In this document: piece by piece, positions 17,268-26,740 of the stretch
Layout: every line of letters starts with the position of its first letter
Position numbering within the stretch: the first letter of the stretch is position 1
Assembly (NCBI GenBank): GCA_036788295.1
Contig: DAIQNR010000024.1
Location: forward strand, 1-64,000
Length of the DNA stretch: 64,000 bases
Source: JAHQVK01 sp036788295
Lineage (GTDB): Bacteria; Myxococcota; Kuafuiibacteriia; Kuafuiibacteriales; Kuafuiibacteriaceae
Reading direction: 5' to 3'
Translations under genes and position numbers: made by a program
The notes under the pieces: generated by a model
The model's database searches: none
The model's input: the letters and a program-made list of their open reading frames with translations, nothing else
Told to the model about the DNA's origin: nothing

Positions 17268-18262
17268 CTCAGCACCACCGGCTGCCCGTCGATGAGACCC
17301 TTCGACCCGACGATCACCTGCTCGCCCGCCGACAGGCCGCTCGCCACTTCGACGAGGTCGCCAAAGCGCTTGCCGGTCCGGACGATCCGGAGCCGGGCCT
17401 TTTTTCCTTCGACCACGAACACCCGCTCGAGCTGTCCCCGGCGCTGGATCGCGTCCACCGGCAGCCGCAAGATCTCGGCGCTTCGGGCGGAGAACAGCGC
17501 GCGGCCGAACATGCCCGAACGAATCCCATCCTCTTCGGGCAGGTCGAGCTTCACCAGGTACGTCCGGCTGCTGGGGTCGGCCGACGGCGAGACCTCGGCC
17601 ACGGTTCCTTCGACCCGGATGTCCTCACCCAGCTCCACCGGGACGACGGCTCCGCGCCCCGTGCGGCTCACCAAGGTGTCCGACACCGCCGCCTCGAGGC
17701 GCAAACCACCGGGGGCCTCGATGGTGACGAGCGGTCGGCCGGGGGTGGCGAGGTCACCGACGTCGGCGAACCGCCGGGTGATGAGCCCGTCGAAGGGGGC
17801 CAGCACCTTCGCCTCGGAGGCCTGGCTCTGCGCCTCCTCGACCACCTCGCTCGCCACCGCGTGCCTGGTGCGCACCGCCTCGAACTCTTGTCGCGTGGCC
17901 GCCTTCTCTTCGTAGAGGCGGGTGTAGCGGTCGAGCTCGGCTCTCGCCTGGCTGAGCACGGCGCGGGCCTGGCGGTAGCGGGAGGCAACCTCCTTGGCGT
18001 CGAGCGTGGCGACCGTCTGTCCGGTCTTCACCGAGTCTCCGACGCGGACCGGCAGCGTCACGATGCGCCCCGGGATCTTCGCCTCGAGCGTGGCCGACAC
18101 CCTCGCCCGCACCGTGCCCGCCACCGCTTCGGCGGCGCGGACATCCTCGAGGTTGGTGGTGATGGTCTCAACCTCCCGTTGGGCGAGCGCCTCGGTCGGC
18201 GGGGCCGAGGGTTCGGCGTGGCAAGCCACTGCGAATGGCAACAAAAGCTGCAAGTATCTCAT
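17264..18262 (-). CDS. RND efflux periplasmic adaptor (membrane fusion protein)
   Basis: About 332 residues from ATG 18262, chosen because GGAG sits 7 bases upstream and the lipobox (LLPFAVAC) then follows a short signal. An ATG at 18292 overlapping the TolC stop (ATGA) is the alternative and adds 10 residues. It contains a biotinyl-lipoyl half-motif (GRIVTLPVRVGDSVKTGQTV), a coiled-coil hairpin (about RQARAVLSQARAELDRY through the EEAQSQASEAK segment), the second lipoyl half (VLAPFDGLITRRFADVGD) and beta-barrel domains. It is a periplasmic lipoprotein linking the pump to the outer-membrane channel. It is the middle gene of the three-gene operon. Confidence 0.93.
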   Translation of the reverse strand: MRYLQLLLPFAVACHAEPSAPPTEALAQREVETITTNLEDVRAAEAVAGTVRARVSATLEAKIPGRIVTLPVRVGDSVKTGQTVATLDAKEVASRYRQARAVLSQARAELDRYTRLYEEKAATRQEFEAVRTRHAVASEVVEEAQSQASEAKVLAPFDGLITRRFADVGDLATPGRPLVTIEAPGGLRLEAAVSDTLVSRTGRGAVVPVELGEDIRVEGTVAEVSPSADPSSRTYLVKLDLPEEDGIRSGMFGRALFSARSAEILRLPVDAIQRRGQLERVFVVEGKKARLRIVRTGKRFGDLVEVASGLSAGEQVIVGSKGLIDGQPVVLR

Positions 18263-18288
18263 ATGTTTCTCCGGTTGACTCATCTCGT

Positions 18289-19632
18289 TCATTCGACGAG
18301 CCCAGGGATGGGGCGCTCGCCGCGGGCTCGGCGCAGCCGCAGCCGCGCCAGGTCGAGATCGGCCCTGGCTTCGGTGTTTCGGATTTGGGCGGCCAACAGC
18401 TGCGTCTCGGCCTCGACGAGGGACGTCGCGAGCGCCGCCCCCTGCTCGAATCGCACCCGGGCCAGGTCTCGGCTCTCCGTCGCGAGCTCGATGGCCCGGG
18501 CGGAGACCTCGATCCGGGCGCGGGCGTCATCGAGCGCGATCTGCGCCCGCCGCCGCTCGAAGGTGAGCGAAGCGGCGAGGCGCTCGGCTTCGGCCCGGGC
18601 CCGGCTCGCCTCGGCCTCGGCCTCGGCGACTCGGTGGGCGGTCAGAAAGCCGTCGAAGACCGGCAAGCTCAGCTGCGCGCCGGCGATGTACCAGACCGAA
18701 TCACCGCCTTCGAGAAAGCCTCGGTCCACGCCGAGCGAAGCGGAGAGGCCAACTTTGGGCCACCATCCGGCGGCAGCGGCGCGAACCCCCTGCTCGGCGG
18801 CAGCGGCCGCGGCCTTGGCCGCGACCGACTCGGGCTGGTCTTCGACCGTGGCGTCGCCATCGTTCGACAGAAGGCAGCTCGGGCCGCTCTCGCAGCCGAG
18901 CTCGCCGTCATCGATCTCGAGTTCGGCGTCCGGGCCAAGCCCCAGCACCGTTCGGAGCGCCTCGAGCGCGACCAGCTCTCGGCTCCGCGCGCGGCCGAGA
19001 TCCTCGGTCGCTCGTGCGAGCCGAACTTCGACCTCGAGCACGGTCTGGGGCAGCAGCGTCCCTGCCGCCTCCCGCCGGCGGGCGACGCCGAGGTTCGCGT
19101 CGAAGGCGGCCACGGAGGCCTCGGCGGCGGCGATCGTGGCCCGCGCCCGCTGGACGCCGAGCCAGGCCCCAGCCGCCTCGAGGGCCACGTCGTCCTGGGT
19201 CGCGGTGGCCATGGCCCGCATCGCGTCCACGCCGTGGTCGGCCGCGTCCCGGTTGGCGAACCGGCCAAGGCCGGTGAACAGCGGAAACTCGAGCGTGGCC
19301 CGGGCGCCCAGATTGTCCACCGCGCCGACGTCGTTGAAGTCTCGATCCGGCCGAAACACCCGCTGGTTCAGGATTTGGGAGAACGCGAGCGCTGGGTTGT
19401 CGGTGACCGCGTAGCTCGCTTCGAGCCGAGCCAAGGGAAAAAACGCAGAGCGGGCCTGGCCGGCGAGCGCCCGGGCCCGCTCGAGGCGAGCAGCCGCGAT
19501 TTTCGTGTCGGGGTTGCGCTCGAGCGCGAGCCGGGCGGCGTCGATGATCGACAGCGGCTCTGCGGCGGCGGGCGCGGCGGCGAGCAAGATCGCCGCCGGC
19601 CATCGGGCAAGACTGCGGTGACTGGGCCTCAT
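18289..19632 (-). CDS. TolC-family outer-membrane efflux protein
   Basis: 447 residues with a cleavable signal (SLARWPAAILLAAAPAAAEP). The two OEP repeats show the usual long amphipathic helices, for example LALERNPDTKIAAARLERAR and the C-terminal matching AALATSLVEAETQLLAAQIR. It forms the outer-membrane and periplasmic tunnel for the pump encoded downstream. As first gene of the operon it carries the likely promoter upstream (19633-19764), where no recognisable operator or promoter is seen. Confidence 0.93.
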   Translation of the reverse strand: MRPSHRSLARWPAAILLAAAPAAAEPLSIIDAARLALERNPDTKIAAARLERARALAGQARSAFFPLARLEASYAVTDNPALAFSQILNQRVFRPDRDFNDVGAVDNLGARATLEFPLFTGLGRFANRDAADHGVDAMRAMATATQDDVALEAAGAWLGVQRARATIAAAEASVAAFDANLGVARRREAAGTLLPQTVLEVEVRLARATEDLGRARSRELVALEALRTVLGLGPDAELEIDDGELGCESGPSCLLSNDGDATVEDQPESVAAKAAAAAAEQGVRAAAAGWWPKVGLSASLGVDRGFLEGGDSVWYIAGAQLSLPVFDGFLTAHRVAEAEAEASRARAEAERLAASLTFERRRAQIALDDARARIEVSARAIELATESRDLARVRFEQGAALATSLVEAETQLLAAQIRNTEARADLDLARLRLRRARGERPIPGLVE

Positions 19633-19764
19633 TCGGCGATGAGAGCCGGCTTCGCACGCGAGGGTTCGAACGAATCTTTGTGGGAAGGAGCTTCGAGGCC
19701 CCCCGAATCTTTCTGTTGCGGGCGGGCTCTCACGCCGGCCCTGGTGTCCGGCGCTGGGGTTCGG

Positions 19765-22566
19765 TCAGTCGCCGAACGCGGGGGTCGGGTCCGGGAGCGG
19801 CTCGGGCGAGGCCGGTGGGACCGCGAACTCCACCCGAACGTTGTTGCCCTCGTAGTGGGCATCGAGACGGTCGAGGTCGTAGTCCGAGTCCTCGAAGCAG
19901 GCGCCGCGGTCGTTGTCTTCGAGGTACAGCGCTTCGGCTTCGGCGTGGCTTTGCGCACCGACGAACAGCCCGCACGCGAACGCGCGAGCGGCGCGGACCC
20001 GGAAGAGGTCAATTGTCCCTCCCACCAGGGAACCCACCCCGCTCGCCGTCGATTGGCACGCGGGCGTCGCGCTCGCGCAGGCCGGCAGCCCGACGTCGTC
20101 GATGACGGCATTTCGAAGCTCGAGCCGGGCTTCTTCTCCCCTCGCCCACGCTCCGAACACCCGGGTCCTGAACACGGCGGCCCGCTCGATCTGGACTTGG
20201 GATTCCTCGGCGACGATGCCCCAGCCCGCGGGGTCGCCCACCCCACCGAGCGTCCCTCGAACCAGGATGTCTCCTCCGAAGAGCTCGGCGCCCCTCACGG
20301 CCTGAACCGCACCGAGGAGCATCTGCTCCACTCGGATCCGGCGCAGATCGACCCGCGACCCCCGGGCGAAGAGCCCCACGTCTTCGCGGAGGGGCTCCGC
20401 GGCTGCCGTCGCCCTTCCTCGGATGAGCGCGTCCACGATGATCGCGGCGGAGTCGTCCACGCCGACGCCCAGCCCGTAGTTGTCCTCGAGGTGGATCGAC
20501 CGAAGGTTCACGGTGGCGCCGGCCTCGGCGATGAGACCACGGCCGCCGCGCCCCGCGGCGTCGGGGCGGGTTTGGCGCACGAGCAATCCTTCGCCGGTGA
20601 GCTGCGCGCCGATCACCGCGACCCCGGCGCTCGTGCTGTCGTTCACCGCTATCCGGCGAAACGCGGCTTCGGCCCCCGGACGCAGCAGCAGCCCGATGCC
20701 GCTCGCGTTGGTTCGGACATCCACGTTGGGCAGCGGACGGGTTCGCTCCACCACGAGGTCCTCGATCTCGGACCTGCCCCCGCAGCAGAGGTCCACGCCG
20801 AGCAAGGGCGCGTCTCGGATCACAGCCCGGCGAAGTTCGATGCGGCCTCCGTCCGCGGCAGCGACGGCCGATTCGTCCCCCACCTCGACCTCGGCCGTCC
20901 CCGGACCGGTGACATGGACGTCCGCGAGCCGAAGGTCGGAACCTTCCCCGAGCGCGACCGCAGCGGCGCGCCGGTGACCTTCGATCGCGACCCGCCGAAG
21001 GTCGGCGCGGCCTCCTTGCACTGAAATCCCGCGACTGCGGGGCTGCCCGGCGGCGACCAGGCGGAGATCATCGGCAGATAGTTCAGAGCCGGCCTCGACG
21101 GTGACATCGGCGGACGGAAAGCCGACGACGAGCAGCCGCTGGGCCCGGACGCTGGTGCCATCGGGGACGGCGAGGCCTACCCCAAACGCCGCCCTGGGCC
21201 CCCGGCGGTCGCGCAGGACCACGTCGGTGAGTGTGGCCCGGCCCGGATCGCCGCCGCCACGGATGAGCCGGAACGCTCGCACCTCGGGATCTTCCACCCA
21301 CAACCGCTCGGCTTCGACGGTGCCTCCGTTGGTGACGAGGACCGCGTCCCCGGTCGCCTCGGGGTCGGTGGCCCGGGTCCGCGTGATGGAGACGTCTTCG
21401 AGCACCAGCGTCCCGCCGGTGACGTAAGCGCCGTACTGCGTGTTGTCGAGCAGCGCCGCCCGGGATAGCTCGACCCTGGAGCCGTCTCGGACCACCACCC
21501 CCGCCGCGGTCCGCGCGTCGAATCGCCCAGTGAGCACGGCCTCGTCGATCCGCGCCGTGCCCTCGAAGACGATGAGCGAGGCATCCCATGAGTCGAGCAG
21601 GGCAAGACCTCGGGCCTCCACGGCGCCTGCGTCGAAGACCTGGATGCTCCGGCCTCCCTGCCCATCGGTGTTCGGCTGAGCCCCGGACACGGCGACCGCC
21701 TCGAGGGTCGTGGGCCCGGTGAGGTTGAGGCCAACCCCCGTCGGGGCATCGACCTCGACCCCCCGCAAAGTGAGTCTCGCTCCTTCCTCGGCCCGAACCC
21801 CGGCGAGTCCCTGGCCGTCGAGCCGAAGTCCGATGACGGTGACATTCGGAGCTCCCAGCACCCGAAGCACCGCCCCCCGGGTCGCGATCCCGCTGCCGGC
21901 GATGGTGCTGAGGCTTGGGCACAAGCCCCAAAAGGTGACGTCGCGGGAGACCACGAACGGGCCCACCTGCCTGCCTGCCCCCAAGGCGACGACGGCGCCG
22001 GGGGAGAGGCCGTCGAGGTCAGCCTGGGTCAGCGCGCCCCGCGGCGCCGTGGGGCTCGAGCCGTCGCCCTGGCCGCCCTCCGCGACGTAGAAGACGTTCG
22101 CCCCGGACGGGATATCGGCCGCAAACGGACCGACGCCGCACGGCCAAATGGGCCGGCACCCCTCCTGTCCAGGCAGGTGCATCTCGTGTGCGGGGCAGTC
22201 CACCGGGCCCGCTCCCGCGTAGGGCGCGCAGGCCCCGTCGTCGGTCCGCCAGCCCGCCGGGCATGTCGAACGAACCGGCCCCCAGGCCGCGGTGGGACGG
22301 CACGCGCCGAGCGATCCGTCCGCCTCCCATCCGTCGGGGCATGGCCACCGGACCGGGGTGGCGCCCGGCTCGCAGAGAGTCAGGCCGTCGGCCACCGTCT
22401 CGGTCCAGCCGTCCGGGCAGGGGGTGAGCACCGGAGGTTCCGGTGCGAACGCGACCTGGGCATCGGCACCGCCCGGCCCGGCGTCCGTCGCGGGATCGTT
22501 TTCGGACGGCGCGTCCCCCCCGCAAGCCACCATTCCGAACAAAAGAGCTACCCCGATCCAGCGCAT
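19765..22566 (-). CDS. Beta-helix (parallel right-handed) surface lipoprotein
   Basis: 933 residues from ATG 22566, giving MRWIGVALLFGMVAC with lipobox MVAC. A longer in-frame reading upstream crosses the divergent kinase gene and was rejected. A Cys-rich N-terminal section repeats C-P-x-G-W units (PCPDGWTETV, PCPDGWEADG, TCPAGWRTDD). A DUF1565-like opening (FYVAEGGQGDGSSPTAPRGA) then leads into many beta-helix rungs rich in short V/L/G strands (for example ATRGAVLRVLGAPNVTVIGL). Proteins of this type sit on the outer surface and often bind or cleave polysaccharide, but no catalytic signature is visible. It is divergent from the Ser/Thr kinase at 22807. Confidence 0.85.
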   Translation of the reverse strand: MRWIGVALLFGMVACGGDAPSENDPATDAGPGGADAQVAFAPEPPVLTPCPDGWTETVADGLTLCEPGATPVRWPCPDGWEADGSLGACRPTAAWGPVRSTCPAGWRTDDGACAPYAGAGPVDCPAHEMHLPGQEGCRPIWPCGVGPFAADIPSGANVFYVAEGGQGDGSSPTAPRGALTQADLDGLSPGAVVALGAGRQVGPFVVSRDVTFWGLCPSLSTIAGSGIATRGAVLRVLGAPNVTVIGLRLDGQGLAGVRAEEGARLTLRGVEVDAPTGVGLNLTGPTTLEAVAVSGAQPNTDGQGGRSIQVFDAGAVEARGLALLDSWDASLIVFEGTARIDEAVLTGRFDARTAAGVVVRDGSRVELSRAALLDNTQYGAYVTGGTLVLEDVSITRTRATDPEATGDAVLVTNGGTVEAERLWVEDPEVRAFRLIRGGGDPGRATLTDVVLRDRRGPRAAFGVGLAVPDGTSVRAQRLLVVGFPSADVTVEAGSELSADDLRLVAAGQPRSRGISVQGGRADLRRVAIEGHRRAAAVALGEGSDLRLADVHVTGPGTAEVEVGDESAVAAADGGRIELRRAVIRDAPLLGVDLCCGGRSEIEDLVVERTRPLPNVDVRTNASGIGLLLRPGAEAAFRRIAVNDSTSAGVAVIGAQLTGEGLLVRQTRPDAAGRGGRGLIAEAGATVNLRSIHLEDNYGLGVGVDDSAAIIVDALIRGRATAAAEPLREDVGLFARGSRVDLRRIRVEQMLLGAVQAVRGAELFGGDILVRGTLGGVGDPAGWGIVAEESQVQIERAAVFRTRVFGAWARGEEARLELRNAVIDDVGLPACASATPACQSTASGVGSLVGGTIDLFRVRAARAFACGLFVGAQSHAEAEALYLEDNDRGACFEDSDYDLDRLDAHYEGNNVRVEFAVPPASPEPLPDPTPAFGD

Positions 22567-22806
22567 GTTGTCGTCCCCATCGGCTCTGACCTTCGTTTCC
22601 GGGGAACCCCGGCGTGGCTCGAACGGGCGTCGCCACCGGACCCTTGCGCCGAACCGCTCCCGATCGAGCCCCCCGCGCGAGGATCGAGGGGCCGGTTCGT
22701 GGCCGATGGGGCTCCCCCGCCGACGGGGTAGCACGTCGGCGTCGGCCAAGGGACCGTCGGTGGGGCAGTCGAAAGCGGAGCGGAGGTCTGCTACGGTCCG
22801 CCCCCC

Positions 22807-24306
22807 ATGGACGACGCGGCGTCCCGGTTCTGTCCCTGCTGCGGCCAGGTGACCGATGAGCCAGTCTGCCCCGTTGACGGGGTCGAGACGCTCGACCGGG
22901 GCAGTTTCACCCTCCCCGCCGCGCCGCTGTCGGCTGGCGACGTGGTCGGCGGAGGGCGATACCGGGTCCTGGGGCCGCTCGGGGCCGGGGCCATGGGAAC
23001 GGTGTACGCGGCCACGCAGGTCGCGGTGGAGCGCACCGTCGCGCTGAAGGTCTTGAACCAGAGCCTGGCCTCCGACGAAGCGGGCGTGCGCCGCTTCTAT
23101 CGGGAGGCGAAGTCGGTCAGCCGCCTGAGCCACCCGAACGTCGTGAAGGTGCTCGACTTCGGCATCGACCCAGAGCGCCACTTGCCTTTCCTCGCCATGG
23201 AGCGGGTCGAAGGGGAGAGCCTCGGCGAGCTGCTCGCGTCCGGGGGACCGATGGCGCCCGACCGAGCGCTCCGGTTGCTCGAGCAGGTCGCCGGCGCGCT
23301 CGCGGCGGCGCACCACGAGGGGATCGTCCACCGGGACCTGAAGCCGGACAACATCATGGTGTCGACCCTGCCCGACGGCCAGGAGCACGTCATCGTGCTC
23401 GACTTCGGGATCGCGAAGCCGGTCAGCGTCCCCGACGGGGACGCGACGATCACCCGCAATGGGATGATCGTGGGTACGCCCCGGTACATGAGCCCCGAGC
23501 AGGTCCGGGGGCGGGCGCTCGACGGCCGAAGTGACATCTATGCGGTGGGATGCGTTCTCCACGAGCTCTTGACCGGGCGTCCGCCGTTCGAAGGCGAGCT
23601 GATGGTCGAGGTCATGATGAGCCACCTGCGACCGAGCCGCCCCACGCTGGAGGGTCTCGCGATGTCTCCAGGCCTCGTCGCCCTTCACCGCCGCTTGCTC
23701 GCGCTCGACCCAGCGGAGCGCCCGCAGGACGCGGCGGAGCTGGCGACGGCGCTGAGGGTGGTCGCGGGCGGCGGAGGCTCGGCCGACTACGCACGAGCGC
23801 CAACGCTGTCGGTTTTGCTCTCGGAGCCCCCGCCCGTGGAGGTGAGCCGAAGAGGGTCCATCGCCGCTGGGCTCGCCCTGGCCACCGTGATCGGGCTCGG
23901 GTTGTGGCCGGTTTCGGCCGGTCTTCGGGCTTCTCGAGACTCCGGGCCCCGCCACGAGGAAGGCGCTCCGATGCGCTCGGGGACCGAACCGGCGGTGGCG
24001 GTGGTTCCGCCGCCGGTCGAGTCGCCCGAGCTGCCGGCAGAACTGCCGGGAGAACCGGCGCTCGACGAGAGCGAGGAGATCGAAGCGCCGGAGCTTCGCC
24101 CGGCGCAGGTCGCGTCTCATCCCGCGGGGGCCGTCGTCCGGGCCGAGGGGCGAAAGCTGGGCGCCACCCCGCTCTACATCGAGGTCGGCAAAGCTGGACT
24201 CGAGATCACCGTCGAGAAGCCAGGGTACGAGCCGATGACGGTGTGGGTTCGGCCGGGCTCGAGCCGGACGCTGAAGCTGCGGCCGCAGCTCATCGACGAG
24301 TTCTGA
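22807..24306 (+). CDS. Ser/Thr protein kinase with zinc ribbon, TM segment and PEGA domain
   Basis: 499 residues. An N-terminal zinc-ribbon-like stretch (CPCCGQVTDEPVCPVDG) precedes a complete Hanks-type kinase: GPLGAGAMGTVY nucleotide loop, ALK lysine, HRDLKPDNIM catalytic loop (about residue 174), DFG and GTPRYMSPEQV. A transmembrane helix (IAAGLALATVIGLGLWPV) follows, and outside it lies a PEGA beta domain (VASHPAGAVVRAEGRKLG). All catalytic residues are present, so the kinase should be active. The topology implies an envelope sensor with PEGA outside and kinase inside. It is followed after 20 bp by two PEGA/TPR proteins, likely in one operon. Confidence 0.93.
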   Translation: MDDAASRFCPCCGQVTDEPVCPVDGVETLDRGSFTLPAAPLSAGDVVGGGRYRVLGPLGAGAMGTVYAATQVAVERTVALKVLNQSLASDEAGVRRFYREAKSVSRLSHPNVVKVLDFGIDPERHLPFLAMERVEGESLGELLASGGPMAPDRALRLLEQVAGALAAAHHEGIVHRDLKPDNIMVSTLPDGQEHVIVLDFGIAKPVSVPDGDATITRNGMIVGTPRYMSPEQVRGRALDGRSDIYAVGCVLHELLTGRPPFEGELMVEVMMSHLRPSRPTLEGLAMSPGLVALHRRLLALDPAERPQDAAELATALRVVAGGGGSADYARAPTLSVLLSEPPPVEVSRRGSIAAGLALATVIGLGLWPVSAGLRASRDSGPRHEEGAPMRSGTEPAVAVVPPPVESPELPAELPGEPALDESEEIEAPELRPAQVASHPAGAVVRAEGRKLGATPLYIEVGKAGLEITVEKPGYEPMTVWVRPGSSRTLKLRPQLIDEF

Positions 24307-24326
24307 GGTCGGAGGGAGAAGGGGTG

Positions 24327-25646
24327 ATGAAACTCCAGAGGAGCCGCGGCGCCCGGCCGGCCCTTGCTTCGGCGGTCGCGGCCGTCGTGGCCGGGCTGTC
24401 GATGGTGGCCGAGGCCGATGAAGCGGCCAGGGCCCGGTTTCACTTCGAGCGGGGGCTTCACCTGTACCGGCAGGGGCAACTCGAGGGGGCGGTCCGGGAG
24501 TTCATCGCGGTGCGTTCGCTCTCCGATAGCCCTGAGCCCCTGTACAACTTGGCGGTCTGCTTCGAGCAGCTCCGAGCCCCGGATCGGGCCTACTTCTACT
24601 ATCGAGCCTACCAGCAGGCGGGGATCGATCAGCTCGGTTCGAACCCGGAGCATCTCTCCCGCACGGAGGCCGCCATCCTCCGGCTCGAAGGGCAGGTTGC
24701 GGTCCTGCGGCTCGAAAGCGAGCCAGCAGGGGCCGCGGTGTACGTGGGCCGCCGGGAACATGGGAGCTACGGAGCGACGCCGGTGGAGGTCCCGGTCGCG
24801 CCCGGGCGCCACCGGGTGTGGTTCGAGCGGGATGGATACCGCGGCGCCGAGACCGAGCTGGTGGCGCGGCGAGGGGAGAATACATCCCACCGAGCCGAGC
24901 TTCTGCGGGTTGTGGGGCGGGTCGAGGTCGCGTCCGTGCCTCACGGCGATGTACTGCTGCTCGACGACGAAGGGGCGACGGCGGCTCGAGGGGCTTCGCC
25001 GCTCGCGGTCGCAGTTCCGCCCGGGGTCTATGTGGCGGAACTGCAGGCGCCTGGCCACCGCGCCGCGAAGGCGGTGCTGCGGGTCGTCGAAGCGGAGACC
25101 ACCGAGCAGGTGGTGACCCTCGAGCCGCTCCCTCCGCCCACGGGGACGCTCATCGTGACTTCGAACCGGCCGGGCGCGCTGGTCAGCGTGGATGGATTTC
25201 CGGTGGGTTTTGCCCCGGCGGTGCTCCGAGATCTGCCGCTCGGGCCTCGGTCGGTTCGAATCGAGCATCCCCCTGATCAGCCGTGGGCCGGTGACGTCGA
25301 GGTGCAGCCAGAGCGGCCCGGCTATCTCACCGCCACGCTCGAGCCGCCGCCCACCCGGGAGCGGTGGCCGGGCACGTGGGTGTTGGCTGGTCTTGGCGGC
25401 AGCGCGCTCGTTGCCGGCGGGGTGACCGGGATCCTCGCGCTCGACGCCCAGCAGAGATTCGAAGATCGGCGAAGGAATCCGGACGGGCGGCCGATCGATG
25501 ACCTTCGGGCGCAGGGTTTGACTTTGGCTGGGGCTACGAACGGTCTCATCGCGGCCGGCGCGGCCGCGGCGCTGACGGCCGTGATCCTGTATTTCGTCAC
25601 CGAAGTGGAGGGCGCGCAGGTGTCCCGTGCGGCGGTCAGCTGGTGA
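24327..25646 (+). CDS. PEGA/TPR-domain envelope protein, first of two
   Basis: 439 residues from ATG 24327, preceded by GGAGGGAGAAGG. There is a signal-like N-terminus (ALASAVAAVVAGLSMVAEA), then a TPR-type helical region (RARFHFERGLHLYRQGQLEG through YYRAYQQAG). Several PEGA repeats follow (LESEPAGAAVYVGRREHGSY; VTSNRPGALVSVDGFPVG). Two hydrophobic helices near the C-terminus (WVLAGLGGSALVAGGVTGIL and LIAAGAAAALTAVILYFV) anchor it in the membrane. A longer in-frame reading within the kinase gene was rejected. It is probably a periplasmic partner of the kinase; its stop overlaps the start of the next PEGA gene. Confidence 0.8.
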   Translation: MKLQRSRGARPALASAVAAVVAGLSMVAEADEAARARFHFERGLHLYRQGQLEGAVREFIAVRSLSDSPEPLYNLAVCFEQLRAPDRAYFYYRAYQQAGIDQLGSNPEHLSRTEAAILRLEGQVAVLRLESEPAGAAVYVGRREHGSYGATPVEVPVAPGRHRVWFERDGYRGAETELVARRGENTSHRAELLRVVGRVEVASVPHGDVLLLDDEGATAARGASPLAVAVPPGVYVAELQAPGHRAAKAVLRVVEAETTEQVVTLEPLPPPTGTLIVTSNRPGALVSVDGFPVGFAPAVLRDLPLGPRSVRIEHPPDQPWAGDVEVQPERPGYLTATLEPPPTRERWPGTWVLAGLGGSALVAGGVTGILALDAQQRFEDRRRNPDGRPIDDLRAQGLTLAGATNGLIAAGAAAALTAVILYFVTEVEGAQVSRAAVSW

Positions 25647-26608
25647 TCCCTCTCCTTCTGCTGCTGGCGGTCGAGGTGGGTCGAGCGTACGAGGTGGACC
25701 ACCTGTACGGGATGGCTGACCGCGCCTACCGATCGGGCCAGTTCGTGCAGGCGCTCGGCTTGTACGGGGAAGTCCATCGGCTCGAACCGAGCTACCGAAG
25801 CGCGTTCAATCTGGCCGTTTCGGCCGAGCAGGCTGGGATGCCGGCTCTCGCGTTCTCCCTGTTCGAGAGCTACCTCTCTTTGGAGGACCCCGACCCGGCC
25901 AGGAAAGTCTTCGCTCGCGAGCTCGAAGCGCGGCTCGCGTCGGGGCTCGCGGTGCTCGAAGTCCGCAGCGCCCCGCCGCGGGCGCGGGTCTACGTCGGCC
26001 GCCGGGCGGTGGGAAGCTACGGCCAAACCCCCGTGCGGGTGGCCGTCGAACGGCCGGGGCCAACGACGGTGGAGCTCGAGCTCGACGGGTACCGGACCGC
26101 CACGGTCGCCGTCACGCTCGAGCGCGGGGAAAGAAGGACCGTCGACGTGGGCCTCGTGCAGAAAACGGGTGGGTTGGTGGTCGAGGTCGACGGCGCGGGC
26201 GCACCGGTCACCGTGGTCGCGGTGGGGCCGACCGGCACGAGAATGCTCGACCCAGGCAAGCGTGAAGAGCTCCCGGTCGGGACCTATGAGGTCCGGGCCT
26301 CCGCCGATGGGCGCCAGGAGCGCTCGACGCAAGTCAGCTTGCGGCCCGGCGCGGAGGAGCGTCGTCGCCTCCAGCTCGAGCCCCTCCCCGATCCCACCGG
26401 GACCCTGCTCCTCTCGACCGGCACCGACGTCGCCGAAGTCCGTGTGGACGGCGTAGCCCTCGGCCGAACCCCAGCCAAGCTCGAGCTCCCCGTCGGACCC
26501 CATCGAATCGAGCTCTGGCATGGCGGCGAGCGCCGGTGGACCGAGACCATCGAAATCCACCGCGGCGTCCCCGCCGTCCGCCTCATCCCGCTCGGTGGAG
26601 ATCGATGA
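25643..26608 (+). CDS. PEGA/TPR-domain envelope protein, second of two
   Basis: 321 residues from GTG 25643, overlapping the previous stop (GTGA). A short signal (MIPLLLLLAVEVGRAYEV) precedes a TPR-like region (ADRAYRSGQFVQALGLYGEV, then FNLAVSAEQAGMPALAFSLF). Two clear PEGA repeats follow (VLEVRSAPPRARVYVGRRAV; LLLSTGTDVAEVRVDGVALG). It is paralogous to the preceding gene in domain order but lacks its C-terminal membrane helices. It is probably periplasmic and in the same envelope system as the kinase; its ligand is unknown. Confidence 0.8.
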   Translation: MIPLLLLLAVEVGRAYEVDHLYGMADRAYRSGQFVQALGLYGEVHRLEPSYRSAFNLAVSAEQAGMPALAFSLFESYLSLEDPDPARKVFARELEARLASGLAVLEVRSAPPRARVYVGRRAVGSYGQTPVRVAVERPGPTTVELELDGYRTATVAVTLERGERRTVDVGLVQKTGGLVVEVDGAGAPVTVVAVGPTGTRMLDPGKREELPVGTYEVRASADGRQERSTQVSLRPGAEERRRLQLEPLPDPTGTLLLSTGTDVAEVRVDGVALGRTPAKLELPVGPHRIELWHGGERRWTETIEIHRGVPAVRLIPLGGDR

Positions 26609-26740
26609 AGCTGGGGGACCGGGCCGCTCCTCTCCTGGGCAACTCGGCCGACTTCCGCTGCTCTGCGGCCGCTTGGTCGCGCCGCCTGAGCAAGGGCGGC
26701 GGGCTTGACGGCGGCCTCGGGTCGCTGCACACATAAACGA

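Noticed and set aside
19765..24120. Extension of the beta-helix protein to 1451 residues
   Set aside because: The added part is antisense to the Ser/Thr kinase; a proper lipoprotein signal starts at 22566.
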